This document shows positions 52,636 to 64,000 of a stretch of 64,000 nucleotides of DNA, in pieces; position 1 is the first letter of the stretch, and the number at the start of each line of letters is the position of its first letter. Origin of the DNA: Falciphora oryzae (taxonomy: Eukaryota; Ascomycota; Sordariomycetes; Magnaporthales; Magnaporthaceae); the NCBI GenBank assembly GCA_000733355.1, contig JNVV01000004.1, positions 1,487,055 to 1,551,054 on the forward strand, given 5' to 3'. The notes beneath the pieces were generated by a model. That model was not told the DNA's origin. It saw only the letters and a list, made by a program, of their open reading frames with translations, and made no database searches. The position numbers were made by a program, and so were the translations under genes.

Positions 52636-54293
52636 CCTGGGCGCGATGAGTATTTGCTAAGTGAGGATAGGGGCAGAGTGACTGGCTTATGCGCGACCAC
52701 CTGGGTAGCAGTCTGTGCCTAGTTGGCAGTAGGAGCACCAGGGTCCCAGCACCCTTTAAATGTGCTTCCGCTTTAGCGAGCCGTCAACAGAAATCCCGAC
52801 ACCCTCCCGTTAGCGGCGGCAGGCAGGCCGGTCACTCCAGTTGCGTATTGCAGCCCAAAGCTCTCGCTCTTCGGGAATATACGCATATGCCTTGGTATCA
52901 ATATGGGTATTCTCAACACGGCAGTCGTGAAGGCAAGTGCGGGGGTAACCTACGTCTCGCCCAATGCATTATTTCTCCTTCTCCTTTCATCTCTCTCTCC
53001 ATTTACACACCTACCTACCTGGCTGTGCCTGTGATCTCCCGGGTCATTTGTCGTCCGCTTCCTTCTTTTGTGCGATGGGGGAGGGAGAAATAAAAAGTAT
53101 GGCGATCCCCACGTGTTTTACCCTGTCCGAATCTTCCCACGATTACTTTATCCCCAAATCTTGGCCACCTGTCTCCCCCGCATCGGCAAGGGAACCGGCG
53201 CTTCGATGCCCACCTACGCAGGGGTAGGCCCGGAATCCCAAGGCCCGGGGTAAATGCCGCCATGAAGGAAGCTCTCCCGCCTAATACCCGATGGGCGAGG
53301 AGAAGATGTTGCCTGATGTGGGTAGATGGTAGTTAGGCTGGGAGGCTATGCTGAGTATCGTGGTCGAGGTCCTTTGACTGCCTGTCGGTGTCGGGCACAG
53401 CCATTGACATATTTTGGATGGGCCCCCGGGTCGTCGCCTAGGAGACTTCTTTTCATACCGAGTCCCCGTTCATTACGGTCTTCTCGGATCACTTCCAGCC
53501 CTTTGCGACGGAGAGATTCTCATCGCAGTGCGCTGACTACTGCTTGCATTTGGAAATAGGTAATTTGGCAGTCGACATTTGTGGCCCGAACACGATCTCT
53601 AGGTAGAGATCTTGACAAGAAAATCACAATGTTAGTGGAGGAAAAATCCAAGGGCCTACAATACCGCCCGGCTGTCGGGCAAGTCACTACGGCAGTTGCG
53701 CAGAGCCCCCACGAGCTGCCATCCATCCACTTTCCGACACATCACAGCCGCTAATACATGTAATTTAGCCGTCGTCGAGCCGGGCTGATCCCCCATGGGG
53801 CTGAGGTCTCTAGCCCTCCGTTGGGGCATGTCTCACGGGGACGAAGAGAATACCATATTTGTTTGCACAGGATCAATACCGGGGACTCTCCACTAGATCA
53901 TCAGGTATCCATCACACGCTGCTGGTGACAAGAGCAGGTTTTTCTAATGTCTATTACCGGCCGGCGCGAGAGACCAAGGGAGACACGCCTAGGTAGCCGG
54001 GCCCTCCCGCCTTTCGGAAACATGTTCCCGCGTCGTCTCCAGGCGAGGAGACTTCAGGATATCCAAAAACGCTATTTATCCCAAACGCCCGCTCGTATTC
54101 CGTATATGCCAAAATAAAAATAAAAATCAGATAGCAACCCAAAAAAGTAAATATGGCGTCTATATACAGGGAGAGGTCTAGGGTATCCAAGAAGATATGG
54201 AACGGTAGATGAATGGAGGTTGGACAAGAATACATTTGGCTGGACATCCGCCTCCAGGCAGCAGTGTGGATTAGCTCCAGCCGCCCTGCCATA
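52636..54293. other. Intergenic
   Basis: 1.66 kb: CE15 promoter at the left end, 3' region of the large disordered protein at the right. Open frames of up to 134 codons show no recognisable content. Confidence 0.55.
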
Positions 54294-57200
54294 TCACCAA
54301 CGCATCGGGCCACCGCCAGCGTCATCGTCTTCGTGTATCGTAAACCCGACGCCAGGCCCCGGGTCACTGCGGCGCCCGCCGCCACCACCGCCAAAGCCCG
54401 CTTCCTGCATGTGCCAGGCCCTCTGCGTGCTGGGATACTCCGAAGGCTGGCTGCTCACGTCGCTGGCGGCATCCTCCCCGAGGTTGTTCAACTCGACAAC
54501 GACCGCGGCCTCGTCGCTAGAGGAAAGCCTGGCCGGGTCCATGTTCTCGCCGTCAGACATGATATCCTCGATCCCTGGCCACGGCTCGTCTTCCGGGTTT
54601 AGCTGGGCTTCGGGCTGCTCCTGCGACTCGAGCGTAGCCCCCGACCGGCGTCGGCGACTCGGGCCACCGCCCTTGGCGTTCTCGTCGTTCTCGTCTTCGT
54701 CGCCGGAAAAGTCTTCGTACACATTGACGTTCTCGTCACCAAAGAAATCGAATTCGTGGCTCATCATGTCGAGGTCATCAGACCCGCTGCCGTGATCATC
54801 GTCATAGTTGTCATAGTCCATATCGTCGTCGTCGTCACCATTGTAGGGCATGCCGGCGGGTCTGAGCCCGGCCTTGTGAGGTTGTGCAGACGGGCCAACT
54901 GACGTTGCCCGCCCAGCGTGGTCACCACCCCGCGGGCCGTCCGCGGGCGCAGTGCTGTACGGCGTCGCGTAGCAAAAGGGCGTTGTCCCACGCATCCGCT
55001 GGTCCTCAGGGGCAGGCGACATATCGCGAGGGATGACGCTGGGGCTTCGGCTGAAGCTCACGGTGCTCCACCGAGGCGTATTTCGTTGTCGCACGCTTGG
55101 TGAACGGCCTGCCCCGCCTGCCCCGCCACTGCGCCGTCGCTTCGAAACCATGGCGGAGGCCATTTGCAGTCGTGGGCTCGGCCGGCTCGGGCCTGGGACG
55201 AACGGGGATGGCCGTCTCTCATACGGACTTGACTTTGATGCACTGGTGTAAGACAGCCCTCGGGCTTTTCTTGGCTGACTGCCTCCACTAGGAGATGATA
55301 CTACCGGCACCCCACCGGCTGGCACGGACGTCGTCCGTACGTGAGGGGGCCGCGATCCCCTCCGTTGGTCTCTCGTAAGAGCTGGACTCTTGCCGCGCGC
55401 AGCGTTTAGTGACTCGGCCGTATAGAACGCCTGAGACGATGACGCCGCTGTTGACCGTGACTTATTGGCAACGGCTGCGGCACCTTGTCCTTGTTGAGTG
55501 TCGAGTTCCGGAGAGGGCGCGGTCGGCGGCTCATCTAGACGGTCGTGCCACCGCCAGCATTCCTCGTTGGCCTCGAAAGATGCATCCACGGTGCTGGCCG
55601 AGGAGCTTTGGGAGTCGGGGCAGATACGTCCAAGCTCCCTCAGCCTCTGCCATGACCAGGCACTATCCCTCCCCACCTGGTGATCCTGCAGATACGCCTC
55701 AGGTTGGGTGATGTAGAGGCGGTGCATGCCAGTCGCCTTCATGACGACACTAGAGGACAGGAAGCCCACGTCCCAAAGCGTCGGGGTAAGCATCTCGGCT
55801 GGCGAAAGGAAACGCAAGCGCGAGTCCTTGTGCAGCTTCCGCAGCGGCACCCACGGTTGGCTCAGCCCCAAGAACCTGTCCAGCTTGGCGCTGGCCAGCC
55901 GCGACGAGGGGTGCGTCGCCGTGCCTGTGTGAAGGATCTGCAGCACGTTGCTGAATGCGTCCACCACGGCGAGATGGACACTGCGGGCGTCGGAGCCCTT
56001 GACTGATAGGGTCTTGATAAGCCCGCGGCTCCTGAGGCGATTATCGATAACGCGCCCAGAGGCACACGCGCGAGGCAGCAGCCACGTGGAAGACGATTGG
56101 TCTAGCCAATCTGCCATGTACGGCGAGGTAGGATCCGGCGTCTGCCTGCTGAGGGTGTTCGGCATCTGCGTCCACTCGTCCCCGTTGGCGTCCCAGGGGG
56201 CAGTGCCCGACGGCCGCTGGCTTTGGAACTCATGTGCCGCCATCCAAACACCTTTGAGGCAGAAGGGCAGGATGACAACCTCGAGCTCCCAGGGTGAGTT
56301 GTAGGTGGGTAGCGATGAGGCTTGGAGCTTGTTGACTTGTGCCTGGAGCTCCTGCAGCTGGCTGTAGACTTGGCGGTCGGAGAAGACATGCGTAGATTCC
56401 GATGTGACGCTCGCGTTTCCATCTTCACGTCGCATGCTGACCACAGTGCTGTTGTCGTCGTTCAGGCGCTTCTCGACCTCCTCGACGCGGGATTCCAGTT
56501 CGGTCACCCTGAGATCTGTATGGTCGTGCTTGTCGCCACAGTCCTCGTGGCCCGCAACCGAGAACGACGGGTTCTCGAGCTTGTCGAGGCGCTGCCCATG
56601 TCCGTTCACGGTATCCTTGAGGCCTCGCACCGCTTCCTGGTCGAGTCCTGTTGAGGAGTGCAGAAGTCTGGGGCTGAAGCTCTGCGACCAGGCCCCCTTC
56701 GGCGTCGGGGCAGTCGGCAGTGTGATATGCTCCTGGGGCGATGCCTGGGTGTTCGGAATGGTGGCGTCGGGGTCGACGGGGGAAGAGCCGTGCGGGCCGT
56801 TGGCGTCACCGGCAGGGGCCTTTGGTTCTGCGATGTCCTTTCCCTTTAACGTATGCAGGCCCTTGCCAGCAAATGGCCTCAAATACCTCAACTGGCTAGA
56901 TGGGGCGGTCGAAGGTGACTGGGACATGAGGCACTGGGATGGTATTGGCGGCAGGCCTGACGGGGCTCCATTGTTGGACTGAGGAGCGTTTGCCCAGACC
57001 AACGTATCTGGAAGAGATGCTGGCGGGGCCTGGTGATGAGCTGATGTGGGAGCCTGATTGGTACCATGGCCGTCGGTAGAAGGAGCGGCGTATGCGCCGG
57101 TCGCATAATCCACGGCGGCGGTGGTGAACGAGGGGCCTCCAAAGTCAAATCCAGGCAGGTTCATCGACATTCCAAGGCCGGCGGTGGTGCTGGGCATCTG

Positions 57201-57620
57201 AAAAGGGACCAGGTCCTGGACTGGGGTCAGGGGTTCCCGGCTTCCCTTTGGTCTCTCGTTCTCCTGGCCGGCGGCAAACACGGCGGACGGGGTGGCGGCG
57301 GCCGGGGCCACGACAGGTGTCTGGGCCGCCTGGGCGTCCTCATGGTAGCACGCATGGTGCGAGCACATGCACCAGCACGCCTGGTCCGGGCTGGGCGACT
57401 CCGGGAACGCCCTCACCTGGCTCGCCGACGGCGGCCTGCTCCAGAAGCGGCGGCAACCACACCTGGCGCCGTTGGCCCCGGGCGTGAGGTCGACGAAGCC
57501 GCATGGCCCGCCGGGCAGGATCGGGGCCGGGACGGCGACGGCGCCATCGGTGTAGATGTCAAAGAACAAGGGGTTGTGCGAAAGGTTGGGGAGGGGGCTA
57601 TCGAACGGAGGGGCGGCCAT
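54294..57620 (-). CDS. Large fungal protein with N-terminal Cys/His cluster, coiled coil and acidic tail
   Basis: Uninterrupted frame of 1108 residues from ATG 57620. Near the N-terminus there is C54-x-C56 and a tight cluster C82-x-C84-x-C86-x-H88-H89-x-C91-x-H93 that could bind metal. Residues ~100-330 are Pro/Ser/Ala-rich and probably disordered. Coiled-coil heptads lie at about 366-387 and 417-434. A folded-looking domain (about 441-690) begins SPWELEVVILPF and includes SGRVIDNRLRSRGLIKTLSVKG. Basic, Ser-rich sequence follows, then a strongly acidic Asp/Glu region (about 925-980). Layout suggests a nuclear or chromatin-associated role, but no named domain is recognised. Conserved in Pezizomycotina as far as I can judge. 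Confidence 0.75.
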   Translation of the reverse strand: MAAPPFDSPLPNLSHNPLFFDIYTDGAVAVPAPILPGGPCGFVDLTPGANGARCGCRRFWSRPPSASQVRAFPESPSPDQACWCMCSHHACYHEDAQAAQTPVVAPAAATPSAVFAAGQENERPKGSREPLTPVQDLVPFQMPSTTAGLGMSMNLPGFDFGGPSFTTAAVDYATGAYAAPSTDGHGTNQAPTSAHHQAPPASLPDTLVWANAPQSNNGAPSGLPPIPSQCLMSQSPSTAPSSQLRYLRPFAGKGLHTLKGKDIAEPKAPAGDANGPHGSSPVDPDATIPNTQASPQEHITLPTAPTPKGAWSQSFSPRLLHSSTGLDQEAVRGLKDTVNGHGQRLDKLENPSFSVAGHEDCGDKHDHTDLRVTELESRVEEVEKRLNDDNSTVVSMRREDGNASVTSESTHVFSDRQVYSQLQELQAQVNKLQASSLPTYNSPWELEVVILPFCLKGVWMAAHEFQSQRPSGTAPWDANGDEWTQMPNTLSRQTPDPTSPYMADWLDQSSSTWLLPRACASGRVIDNRLRSRGLIKTLSVKGSDARSVHLAVVDAFSNVLQILHTGTATHPSSRLASAKLDRFLGLSQPWVPLRKLHKDSRLRFLSPAEMLTPTLWDVGFLSSSVVMKATGMHRLYITQPEAYLQDHQVGRDSAWSWQRLRELGRICPDSQSSSASTVDASFEANEECWRWHDRLDEPPTAPSPELDTQQGQGAAAVANKSRSTAASSSQAFYTAESLNAARGKSPALTRDQRRGSRPPHVRTTSVPAGGVPVVSSPSGGSQPRKARGLSYTSASKSSPYERRPSPFVPGPSRPSPRLQMASAMVSKRRRSGGAGGAGRSPSVRQRNTPRWSTVSFSRSPSVIPRDMSPAPEDQRMRGTTPFCYATPYSTAPADGPRGGDHAGRATSVGPSAQPHKAGLRPAGMPYNGDDDDDMDYDNYDDDHGSGSDDLDMMSHEFDFFGDENVNVYEDFSGDEDENDENAKGGGPSRRRRSGATLESQEQPEAQLNPEDEPWPGIEDIMSDGENMDPARLSSSDEAAVVVELNNLGEDAASDVSSQPSEYPSTQRAWHMQEAGFGGGGGGRRSDPGPGVGFTIHEDDDAGGGPMRW

Positions 57621-59634
57621 TGGTCCAGGACGGATGTCATTTCCTGGGATGGGGGTATAGTTGTGATGTATATGATAGATCGCGTTGGGTCGGGGCAGGG
57701 GAGCCTAGCCTAGACTCCCAGCCACCAGAGGGGTCGGCGACAGCCTCGGATTGAAGGCTGCGTGCGACACCGGGCATCCAGCAGAGCGAGTGCGACAGTC
57801 CTGGGTCGCGCGCAACCAAGGCCGAGGTTGCTCCCTACTGGCGCATCAGGGGCTGCGCGAGCCGTCAGTAAAGCGCAATCCGGCCGGCGCAATCTTGTGC
57901 GATTAGAAGCCGGGCATCCAGCTCTGGCGTCCCATGACCGACAAAGTGGGAAAGGCAGGCAGACATGCGCAAAGTAAACAACAAGAAACAAGACAGAAAA
58001 GAAACTGACCAGGCGCGCAGCTGTCGCAAAAGCGTCAAGATGATTGCCAGCGTCGGGTCAGGGGGCGGGGCAGCATTTATACTTCCAGCGCAATTCAAAA
58101 AGCCCCTGGAAGCGAATTGGACGCGGGTGACGGAAGCAAGCGACGAATATGCGGATCGCGGGTGACGACTGCCTCGCACAGGCGGGCGCTTGTTCGCGTC
58201 GGTCAAAGATGGCGGAGGGCAGCAGCTCGCTCAGCTCAGTGTGTTTGCGACAAATGGAGAGCGCTCCGGGGATGCAGGAAAGTGAGGCGTCGGGCACGAG
58301 GCGCCGACTCCAACAAGTGGCCGTCGGGACCTGACGGGTTGGCTGCTGCTGTGGAGTCAGTCAGTCAGTCAGGTTGGGGGACCACGCAATGGGGAGGGGG
58401 AGGAGGTCCATGTTGATCGAGGACGGGAGCGATTGCAGAAAGCTGGAGGTGCGCCCTGATTGGGCCAATGGGCCCATCCAGACCCACCAAAGCTGGTCTG
58501 GGTGCCTGTGACTAAGGGGAGATATCAGTTTGCTCCGCCTCCGACGCGTCAAGGGCCTCCTCCCATTGGCTTTGGAGGCCCCATTCAAACCCCTCCACGC
58601 CCACCTCGACGCGACGCGGCAGCCAAAGTCGCTCGGCGGGATTCTGCAGCGGCTTCACCAGCGTGATCGCCATACAAAACGCTCGAGCCGCCGCACGACA
58701 AGTGACTTGGGATCTTGGGAGGCCCCGTCCCCGGACTCGTGCCGCGTTCACGCACGGGACGGCCGCCCCGTCTTTCGAGAGACATGGATCGAGAGCATGG
58801 ACCAGGCTGGAAGCTTTTTGCCCCGTTTGCTCCTTCGTCGCAAAGCCACTACTCCACCATCATCATCACCGCCGGTCGCCCTCCACTCGTGTTTGCCCGC
58901 CTCGTTGGATGAATCGGGCCATATCCCTTTTGTCCATTGTACGCCCGCCTCGCTTGCGCGCGCAAGGCGACAAAGCGACAGGGCAAAAGGCGCGATCGCT
59001 ATGCCCACCCTCCCCTCCCTGCACACGGCACTGTCACCTCGGCGCCCTTGTGCTGTGCAACCTGGTACCATGGCCGATCCTGGATGTAGATATTCACACC
59101 CGCGCTCTGCCGTCTGTGACACGCAAGAAGGGACACCTGGCCCCCTCGAAGCTGTGGGACGCAGCACGCGCAATGTGACCCAGATTAGCAAGATGCTGTC
59201 CGCGTCAGTTGCGCCCACGTAGCTCAAAGTCTCCAAAGACACATTCGCGCGCATGTGGCTCGGTGGTTGAATCCTGGCGCAAGATCTAGACCACGGCCGA
59301 CATCGTATATCGGGATCAGATGCAAGAGCCACGTCAAGATTGTGCATTGGTGTATCCATGAAATGATCCCGCGCATGCCGGTAGTATACAGGAAGATGGC
59401 CTTTGATGCCTGCCGGAGATTAGCGAAAAGCAAAGGCAAGAGATTGTATGTGTAAGAAGACGGAACGCCTTGTATATGCAGCCCCGCGCAATGGCTACTT
59501 GCTAGAGGTATAGAGCAGAGAGATGTGCGACGAGAAAACAGCGCAAACTAAATCCCAGAATAAGCGGCGATGTTGACCCAAAAGTACGATATACCAAAAA
59601 CCCCACGTTCCCCCGCGCCAGCATCACCTCCCAT
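57621..59634. other. Intergenic
   Basis: 2.0 kb between two minus-strand genes. Contains a short GTCA microsatellite at 58356-58372. Open frames up to 230 codons overlap on both strands and are not credible. It holds the promoter of the 1108-residue protein. Confidence 0.55.
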
Positions 59635-61878
59635 TTACACTTCACCCCAGCTGCCCATGGGGCCCGTACTGGCAATGATGCTCCCAGTGCCCACAGACCC
59701 GCCAATGTCCCAGTAATGCCGGCTCGAGTGCCGCGACGCCGCCGACACCACGCTGAAGCTGCCGCTCCGCCTCGTCACCCCGGACCTGCGGGACCGCGGG
59801 CTCTGCTGGCTGGCGCAGCTCGGCGACCGCTGGCGTGTGTGCAGCGCCGCCGCGACCGCAGGGCCGGCAGCACCGGTGGCCTGAGAGACGGACGACGTCA
59901 TCCCCGTCGTCGTGCCGCTGTTGTTCCTGCGCGGCGCGTTGCGGCCCACGAGCGGGTGGTGCAGCCGGACCCGGGCGGCGCGGGCAGCCGCGTCCTGGCT
60001 CGTCGGCGACAGCGTATGCGGCGAGGCGCCAGTGCCGAGGCCGGCCGCGGGTGAGGGCGAAGGCGTCGAGGACGAGCTGAAGCGCGAGCGAAGGTACCGG
60101 AACACCAGGCCGATGTCGAGCTGTTGCTCCCATTCCTGCTGCGTAAAAGTAGCCGGGTGTCCGCCAGTGCCCTCTATGTTCTTCTCTTGCTGCGATTGTT
60201 GCCTGCCAGGTATCGCGATAGGCTGAGCGTGACCGCTGACGCCGCCGTCGCCATGGTGATGCATATGCGGCGGGACGGTCGGCCTGAACTGCGGCATCAT
60301 GACGGACGGCATGCCACTACCCGTGCCATCCATGTAGTCGTCCACGTTGACTTTGTCACCCATGGAATAGGCCCGCCGGCGCGACCGGACCTCATCTCGG
60401 GTGACAGACGCGACCTCGGCCTCGGGGATGACGGGCAGGCCGGCATAGGGCAGCGGGTCTTCGGTCAGGCGCGCGTAGACAGCGAAGGCGCCAGGGTGGT
60501 GGGTCGACATGCGGTACACCAGGAGACCGAGCTCCCGCGCGATGCGGTCCAGCATCCGGAGCTGCCAAGACGAGGACGAAGAGTCATCAGGGTGAGTCGT
60601 ACCGGATGACTCCTCGCCACCCCGCAGGAGGGCCGATAGGCCGGCCACTGATGCCTTAGGCGTCGACGAGAGGTCGTCTTCCTCCTGCCGCTCCCCGTGT
60701 AACTGTTGTTGGGTTTCCCGGCCCTCGACTTGGCCCTCCTCCGCCAGAGCCTCTCCAAGCAGAACGGCAAGCAAATTGTCGTCGATTCCCAGCAAGTCAC
60801 GGATGACTTTACGCGTGAACCGGCTCAAATAGCCCTCCTTCTCTTCATCTGGTGCCCCCGAGCTGTCACCAGGAACCCCGGCGTCCTGCTCGTGCCACTC
60901 TGCCCCCGCCATGGGCACATCTCCCGCATGCGACGCAGCAGCAGAGTTCCCGAGCGAGGCCAGGAGCTCATCCGCGGCGGGCACAGCAGCCACTGCGGCG
61001 GAGGCGTCCGACGTCCCTCCAGAGTCGCGCCGGCGCAAGTGCGGGGCAGCCGTGTGCTGGCGCCTCCGCCTCGTCTCCCGCCTGATGGCTTCGAGCAGCA
61101 GCAAACTCTGCTCCTGGCGCCAAGCCTCGATGCGTCGGTGACGCTCGGCCTCGGCAGACCCGCCCGCGGCAGCCGTAGCCACCGCCATTTCGACCTCTAG
61201 CCGTGCCAGATCCAGGCTCTCGCGCCGCCGCTTCACCCGCCGCGGGTTAAACCGCTCAAACGAGTATATGTGCTCCTGCATCTGCATATCGTCCGCCCCC
61301 GCCCCGGTCGCGGGGGTGCCCAGCCTGAAGGAGCCCAGGCCGTCGTGGGTGGGGAGGACAGGGATCGGGGGCGGCGACGCCGTTGCCGCATGCAAATAGC
61401 TGCCGGCATGCTGATGTTGATGTGGTAAGCCATGCAAGCCCTGGCGGAACTCGGGCAGGTGGCTGTCGAGGACATCAAGCTCCGCATCCTCCTCCTGAAT
61501 CGACAGTGCTGACCCCGACAGGACCGAAGGGACCGCCGAGTTCAGGGGGGCCGAGTTGGCGCTGGATCGAGCGACGGTGTCGCCGCTCCCGACGTCGCTG
61601 ACGCGCGAGCGCCCGGGGGTACGCTCTGCCGAGTCACCTTGTAGAACCGAGCTGAGGTAAGAGGCGGACGTCGTCGTGGTCACCGAGTCGTCGGCGGGCG
61701 AGAAGAGAACCCAGGTCTGGGACTCCGCAACGCCACCGCCGGCGGTTGGTGAGGCGGCGTGTTGTGGGGCGGTGGGCGCGGACAGCCCGCCGACCTGAGG
61801 GCTGTCGTCATGGAGGCCGGATGGGGCAGCCGGTGCCCTGTTGAGGGACTGCCGCGCGGTCGGCTGCTGGAACGCCAT
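59635..61878 (-). CDS. Fungal-specific disordered protein with short helical segments
   Basis: 747 residues without introns from ATG 61878. Mostly Ser/Ala/Pro-rich and likely disordered. Structured-looking islands: TWVLFSP (about 55-61), a basic helix region with VKRRRESLDLARLEVEMA (about 215-232), which may include a nuclear localisation signal, an Arg/Glu-rich helix (about 245-275), YLSRFTRKVIRDLLGIDDNLLAVLLGEAL (about 350-378, amphipathic), QLRMLDRIARELGLLVYRM (about 439-457) and QEWEQQLDIGLVFRYLRSRF (about 578-597). I recognise a fungal-conserved pattern but no named family or function. Both large genes (this and 54294-57620) are minus strand and 2.0 kb apart. Confidence 0.7.
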   Translation of the reverse strand: MAFQQPTARQSLNRAPAAPSGLHDDSPQVGGLSAPTAPQHAASPTAGGGVAESQTWVLFSPADDSVTTTTSASYLSSVLQGDSAERTPGRSRVSDVGSGDTVARSSANSAPLNSAVPSVLSGSALSIQEEDAELDVLDSHLPEFRQGLHGLPHQHQHAGSYLHAATASPPPIPVLPTHDGLGSFRLGTPATGAGADDMQMQEHIYSFERFNPRRVKRRRESLDLARLEVEMAVATAAAGGSAEAERHRRIEAWRQEQSLLLLEAIRRETRRRRQHTAAPHLRRRDSGGTSDASAAVAAVPAADELLASLGNSAAASHAGDVPMAGAEWHEQDAGVPGDSSGAPDEEKEGYLSRFTRKVIRDLLGIDDNLLAVLLGEALAEEGQVEGRETQQQLHGERQEEDDLSSTPKASVAGLSALLRGGEESSGTTHPDDSSSSSWQLRMLDRIARELGLLVYRMSTHHPGAFAVYARLTEDPLPYAGLPVIPEAEVASVTRDEVRSRRRAYSMGDKVNVDDYMDGTGSGMPSVMMPQFRPTVPPHMHHHGDGGVSGHAQPIAIPGRQQSQQEKNIEGTGGHPATFTQQEWEQQLDIGLVFRYLRSRFSSSSTPSPSPAAGLGTGASPHTLSPTSQDAAARAARVRLHHPLVGRNAPRRNNSGTTTGMTSSVSQATGAAGPAVAAALHTRQRSPSCASQQSPRSRRSGVTRRSGSFSVVSAASRHSSRHYWDIGGSVGTGSIIASTGPMGSWGEV

Positions 61879-64000
61879 TTTGGTCGGGCTGCGGCGGCCC
61901 TCGAAGGCGAGGGGAGGGGCTCAGGCGGTGGAAAGCGAGGCTCGAGAAAAGTTGGACCGGTGGATTCGTAGAGGATATGAAAGGAAATAAGATATGCCCG
62001 CCTTCGAAGGCTTCAAGACGTCGAAATGTAGGTGGGTAGTCTATGATGTGTATATGCTGCAGCGACAAGACCCGAATCGATCGAATTAGGCAAATGGTCC
62101 GCAGACAACGCGGGCTGGTCTAGTTGTACCGCTGGAAATCGCTGGCTTTGTTGTGCAGTTCTCGAGAACGCCGACTTTCGCCCTCGAGCGCTTCGATGCT
62201 GGCTGATGCAGGAACTCGTTAAGAAAAGGCGCGTCTCTTCCGGGCGGCGACGAGCAATGCGCTCGAAGAAGCCACGGGTATGATATGAAAGACGAAGTCG
62301 GAAGGATGATTCAATCTGGGCGCGCGGCGGTATCTCTTGACACCCTGGAAGCAAGGGGGCGGGACGGCTGGCGGTGGTGTGGTGGGCGCTGGTGTGGGTG
62401 GTGGGGGCGCCAGGTCCGGGGGGCCCAATTCTTGGTCGACAAAAAGGCGGCAGGGGTCGCTGGGCCGCTTTCAGTGGTTGGCTCGTCGGTGATATCTGAC
62501 AGCTCGCTGGCTGGGGCCATGCAACGCGCTGTCAATCCCATGCAATGCAGGCGGTAAGAGGGTGCTGAGGAGGGATCCGAATGGTGGGCTGGGCCACGTC
62601 TCTGCCGCTTTCAGTTGTTGATTTCCATCACGTATTGATAACACCACCCCGAATCAGCCTTGCAGTGCCCGCCTCGGATCGGCGCTGCGGGAGGAGCGGC
62701 AGCACAGGTCTGCTGGAGAAGGAGGGGTGGTGGTTGCAGACCAAGAGGGACCGCAGGAAGGGTCCCGACAAGACGGCTGCGGTTGCGGTGCTACCGTGAC
62801 CCCTTTGTCTCTGCTCGGGCGCCAGAGACATGAGCCGACCAAAGACGTGACAGGGCTGCACGACGCGGGAGGAGAGGCACAGTCTGATGGCAGCACGAGC
62901 AACGCCCGCGCTATCACACAGCGGATTGGTTATAGACCCTTGCGCTACTGCGCCCCAGAAATAAACAAGCGGCCAGCCCAACCAAGTCGTCTGGTCATTC
63001 AGTCATTGGCAAACAAGAGGCTCCGTATCTCCGTGCGCCCTTTTTTTTCAATGGCAGTGGCGGAAGAATGAATGGTGCAACCACTACGCCGATTCGACAA
63101 TGAATGACATCTTCAATGTTCGCGACTTGCCGGCAAGGAGCCCCCCTCCAGCGCATCACAAGTGGATCTTACCTCAGTCCCTGGCCCACAGAACCCGGTC
63201 ACGGGAGGTCGGTCCCGCTCGATGGTTCTGATAAGCGTCCGGATGGGACGCCGTCATTCCACCCGCCAGCGCAATGGAGCCACTGGAACAGAAGAGTCGA
63301 ATGGTCAGTCAGATGGAGAGGGAACAAGGTAAAAAGTGAGGGAGAACAAACAACGAGAGATGTTAGGAATACGCATCGACAATGAGGTGTTTTCTTTGCC
63401 CACATTTTTTTTTCCGGGCTATCTGAGTGTTGTTTCTCTGCCACCAACAAAAACGGACCTCGTGGCCCCAAGCCCTGCCTGGGTGCTGCCGGAGAACACT
63501 CCGACACACGCAAGGAGCCCAAACCCCGAACTGGGACCTAGCCTGTTCAGTTGCTATACAGAGAAGACAAACACCCCGGCCGTCGGGCCTCTTCGGAGGC
63601 AAGGATTTGACCAGATGCTAGGCCGACCGTCGGAGATAGATACCACACACTCTGTATGCTGGGAATTCCTCAGTGTCACCGCCACTGCGGAGAGAGCGAG
63701 CCATAATGCATACCGGGTGATTAACGCGATCCGCTGCGCTGGCTCTGTTTGGCCCTGGCAAAATCTGCAGTGACGCCCAAGAGCTATTTGTGGTTTCTGC
63801 AGTCCAGTGTCTGTCTGGGCACGTGCAGGGGTTCACTCTTGCGGGGGAGGGAAACCAACTACTACTTCCCCGCTGACGATCTTCGGCGCATGGAGGACAT
63901 CAGAGGTGTGCCACGCGGCCCAAATTATCCTGCGTCAGCCCGGGGTCAATGGTGGCAGCCAGGATTGCACAGGACAGACTCCTGAAAATCGCAGATAAAG
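61879..64000. other. Intergenic to window end
   Basis: 2.1 kb containing the promoter of the 747-residue protein on its left. No further gene, RNA or repeat could be supported before the window ends. Confidence 0.5.

Overview
The window is genomic DNA of a filamentous ascomycete, most likely a Sordariomycete. Genes carry short introns (about 70-100 bp, GT...AG, often a CTGAC/CTAAC-type branch site), promoters are pyrimidine-rich with occasional TATA boxes, protein-coding DNA is GC-rich, and the gene content is fungal (ACH1, BTN1/CLN3, heme-thiolate peroxidase, CE15 esterase, GH53 galactanase). Retroelements on the left show heavy C-to-T / G-to-A decay of the RIP type. No rRNA, tRNA or CRISPR array was seen.

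Positions 1-14974 are a three-layer nest of dead LTR retrotransposons. A Ty1/copia element (1-981 and 14237-14974; its 5' part lies outside the window) is split by a Ty3/gypsy chromovirus 'A' (982-14236, 504-bp LTRs, target duplication GCATC). A is itself split inside its reverse transcriptase by a related chromovirus 'B' (4283-10927, 536-bp LTRs, target duplication GGATC). A and B share the internal region (gag with CCHC knuckle, RT, RNase H, integrase, C-terminal chromodomain) and the R-U5 part of the LTR but differ in U3. A 9-nt site just after each 5' LTR is complementary to a site inside the LTR, which fits Tf1/sushi-type self-priming. A has decayed mainly by C-to-T on the + strand, B mainly by G-to-A.

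Positions 15350-64000 are host genes. On the minus strand lie a MUP1-like methionine/amino-acid permease, a TauD/TfdA-family dioxygenase, a glycosylation-rich type II membrane protein, the acetyl-CoA hydrolase/CoA-transferase ACH1 and an UNC-93-like MFS protein. A 4.2-kb intergenic space follows. Then come a Dal5-type MFS transporter (+), a GPI-anchored secreted protein (+), BTN1/CLN3 (+), a SAM methyltransferase (-), a 65-residue Cys-rich membrane protein (-), a secreted heme-thiolate peroxidase (+), a GH53 endo-galactanase (-), a 147-residue protein preceded by a repeat-built upstream ORF (+), an APH-fold kinase (-), a frameshifted gene of an uncharacterised fungal family next to an intact gene of another (+, +), a CE15 glucuronoyl methylesterase (-), and two large, largely disordered fungal proteins (-, -).

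Three of the genes (peroxidase, GH53, CE15) encode secreted enzymes acting on plant cell wall or aromatic substrates, which fits a saprotroph or plant-associated fungus. The genes are otherwise ordinary metabolic and transport genes with no evident biosynthetic cluster. The least explained parts are the 65-residue Cys-rich protein, the repeat-peptide upstream ORF, the pair at 48831-51330, and the strand-opposed decay of the two chromoviruses.
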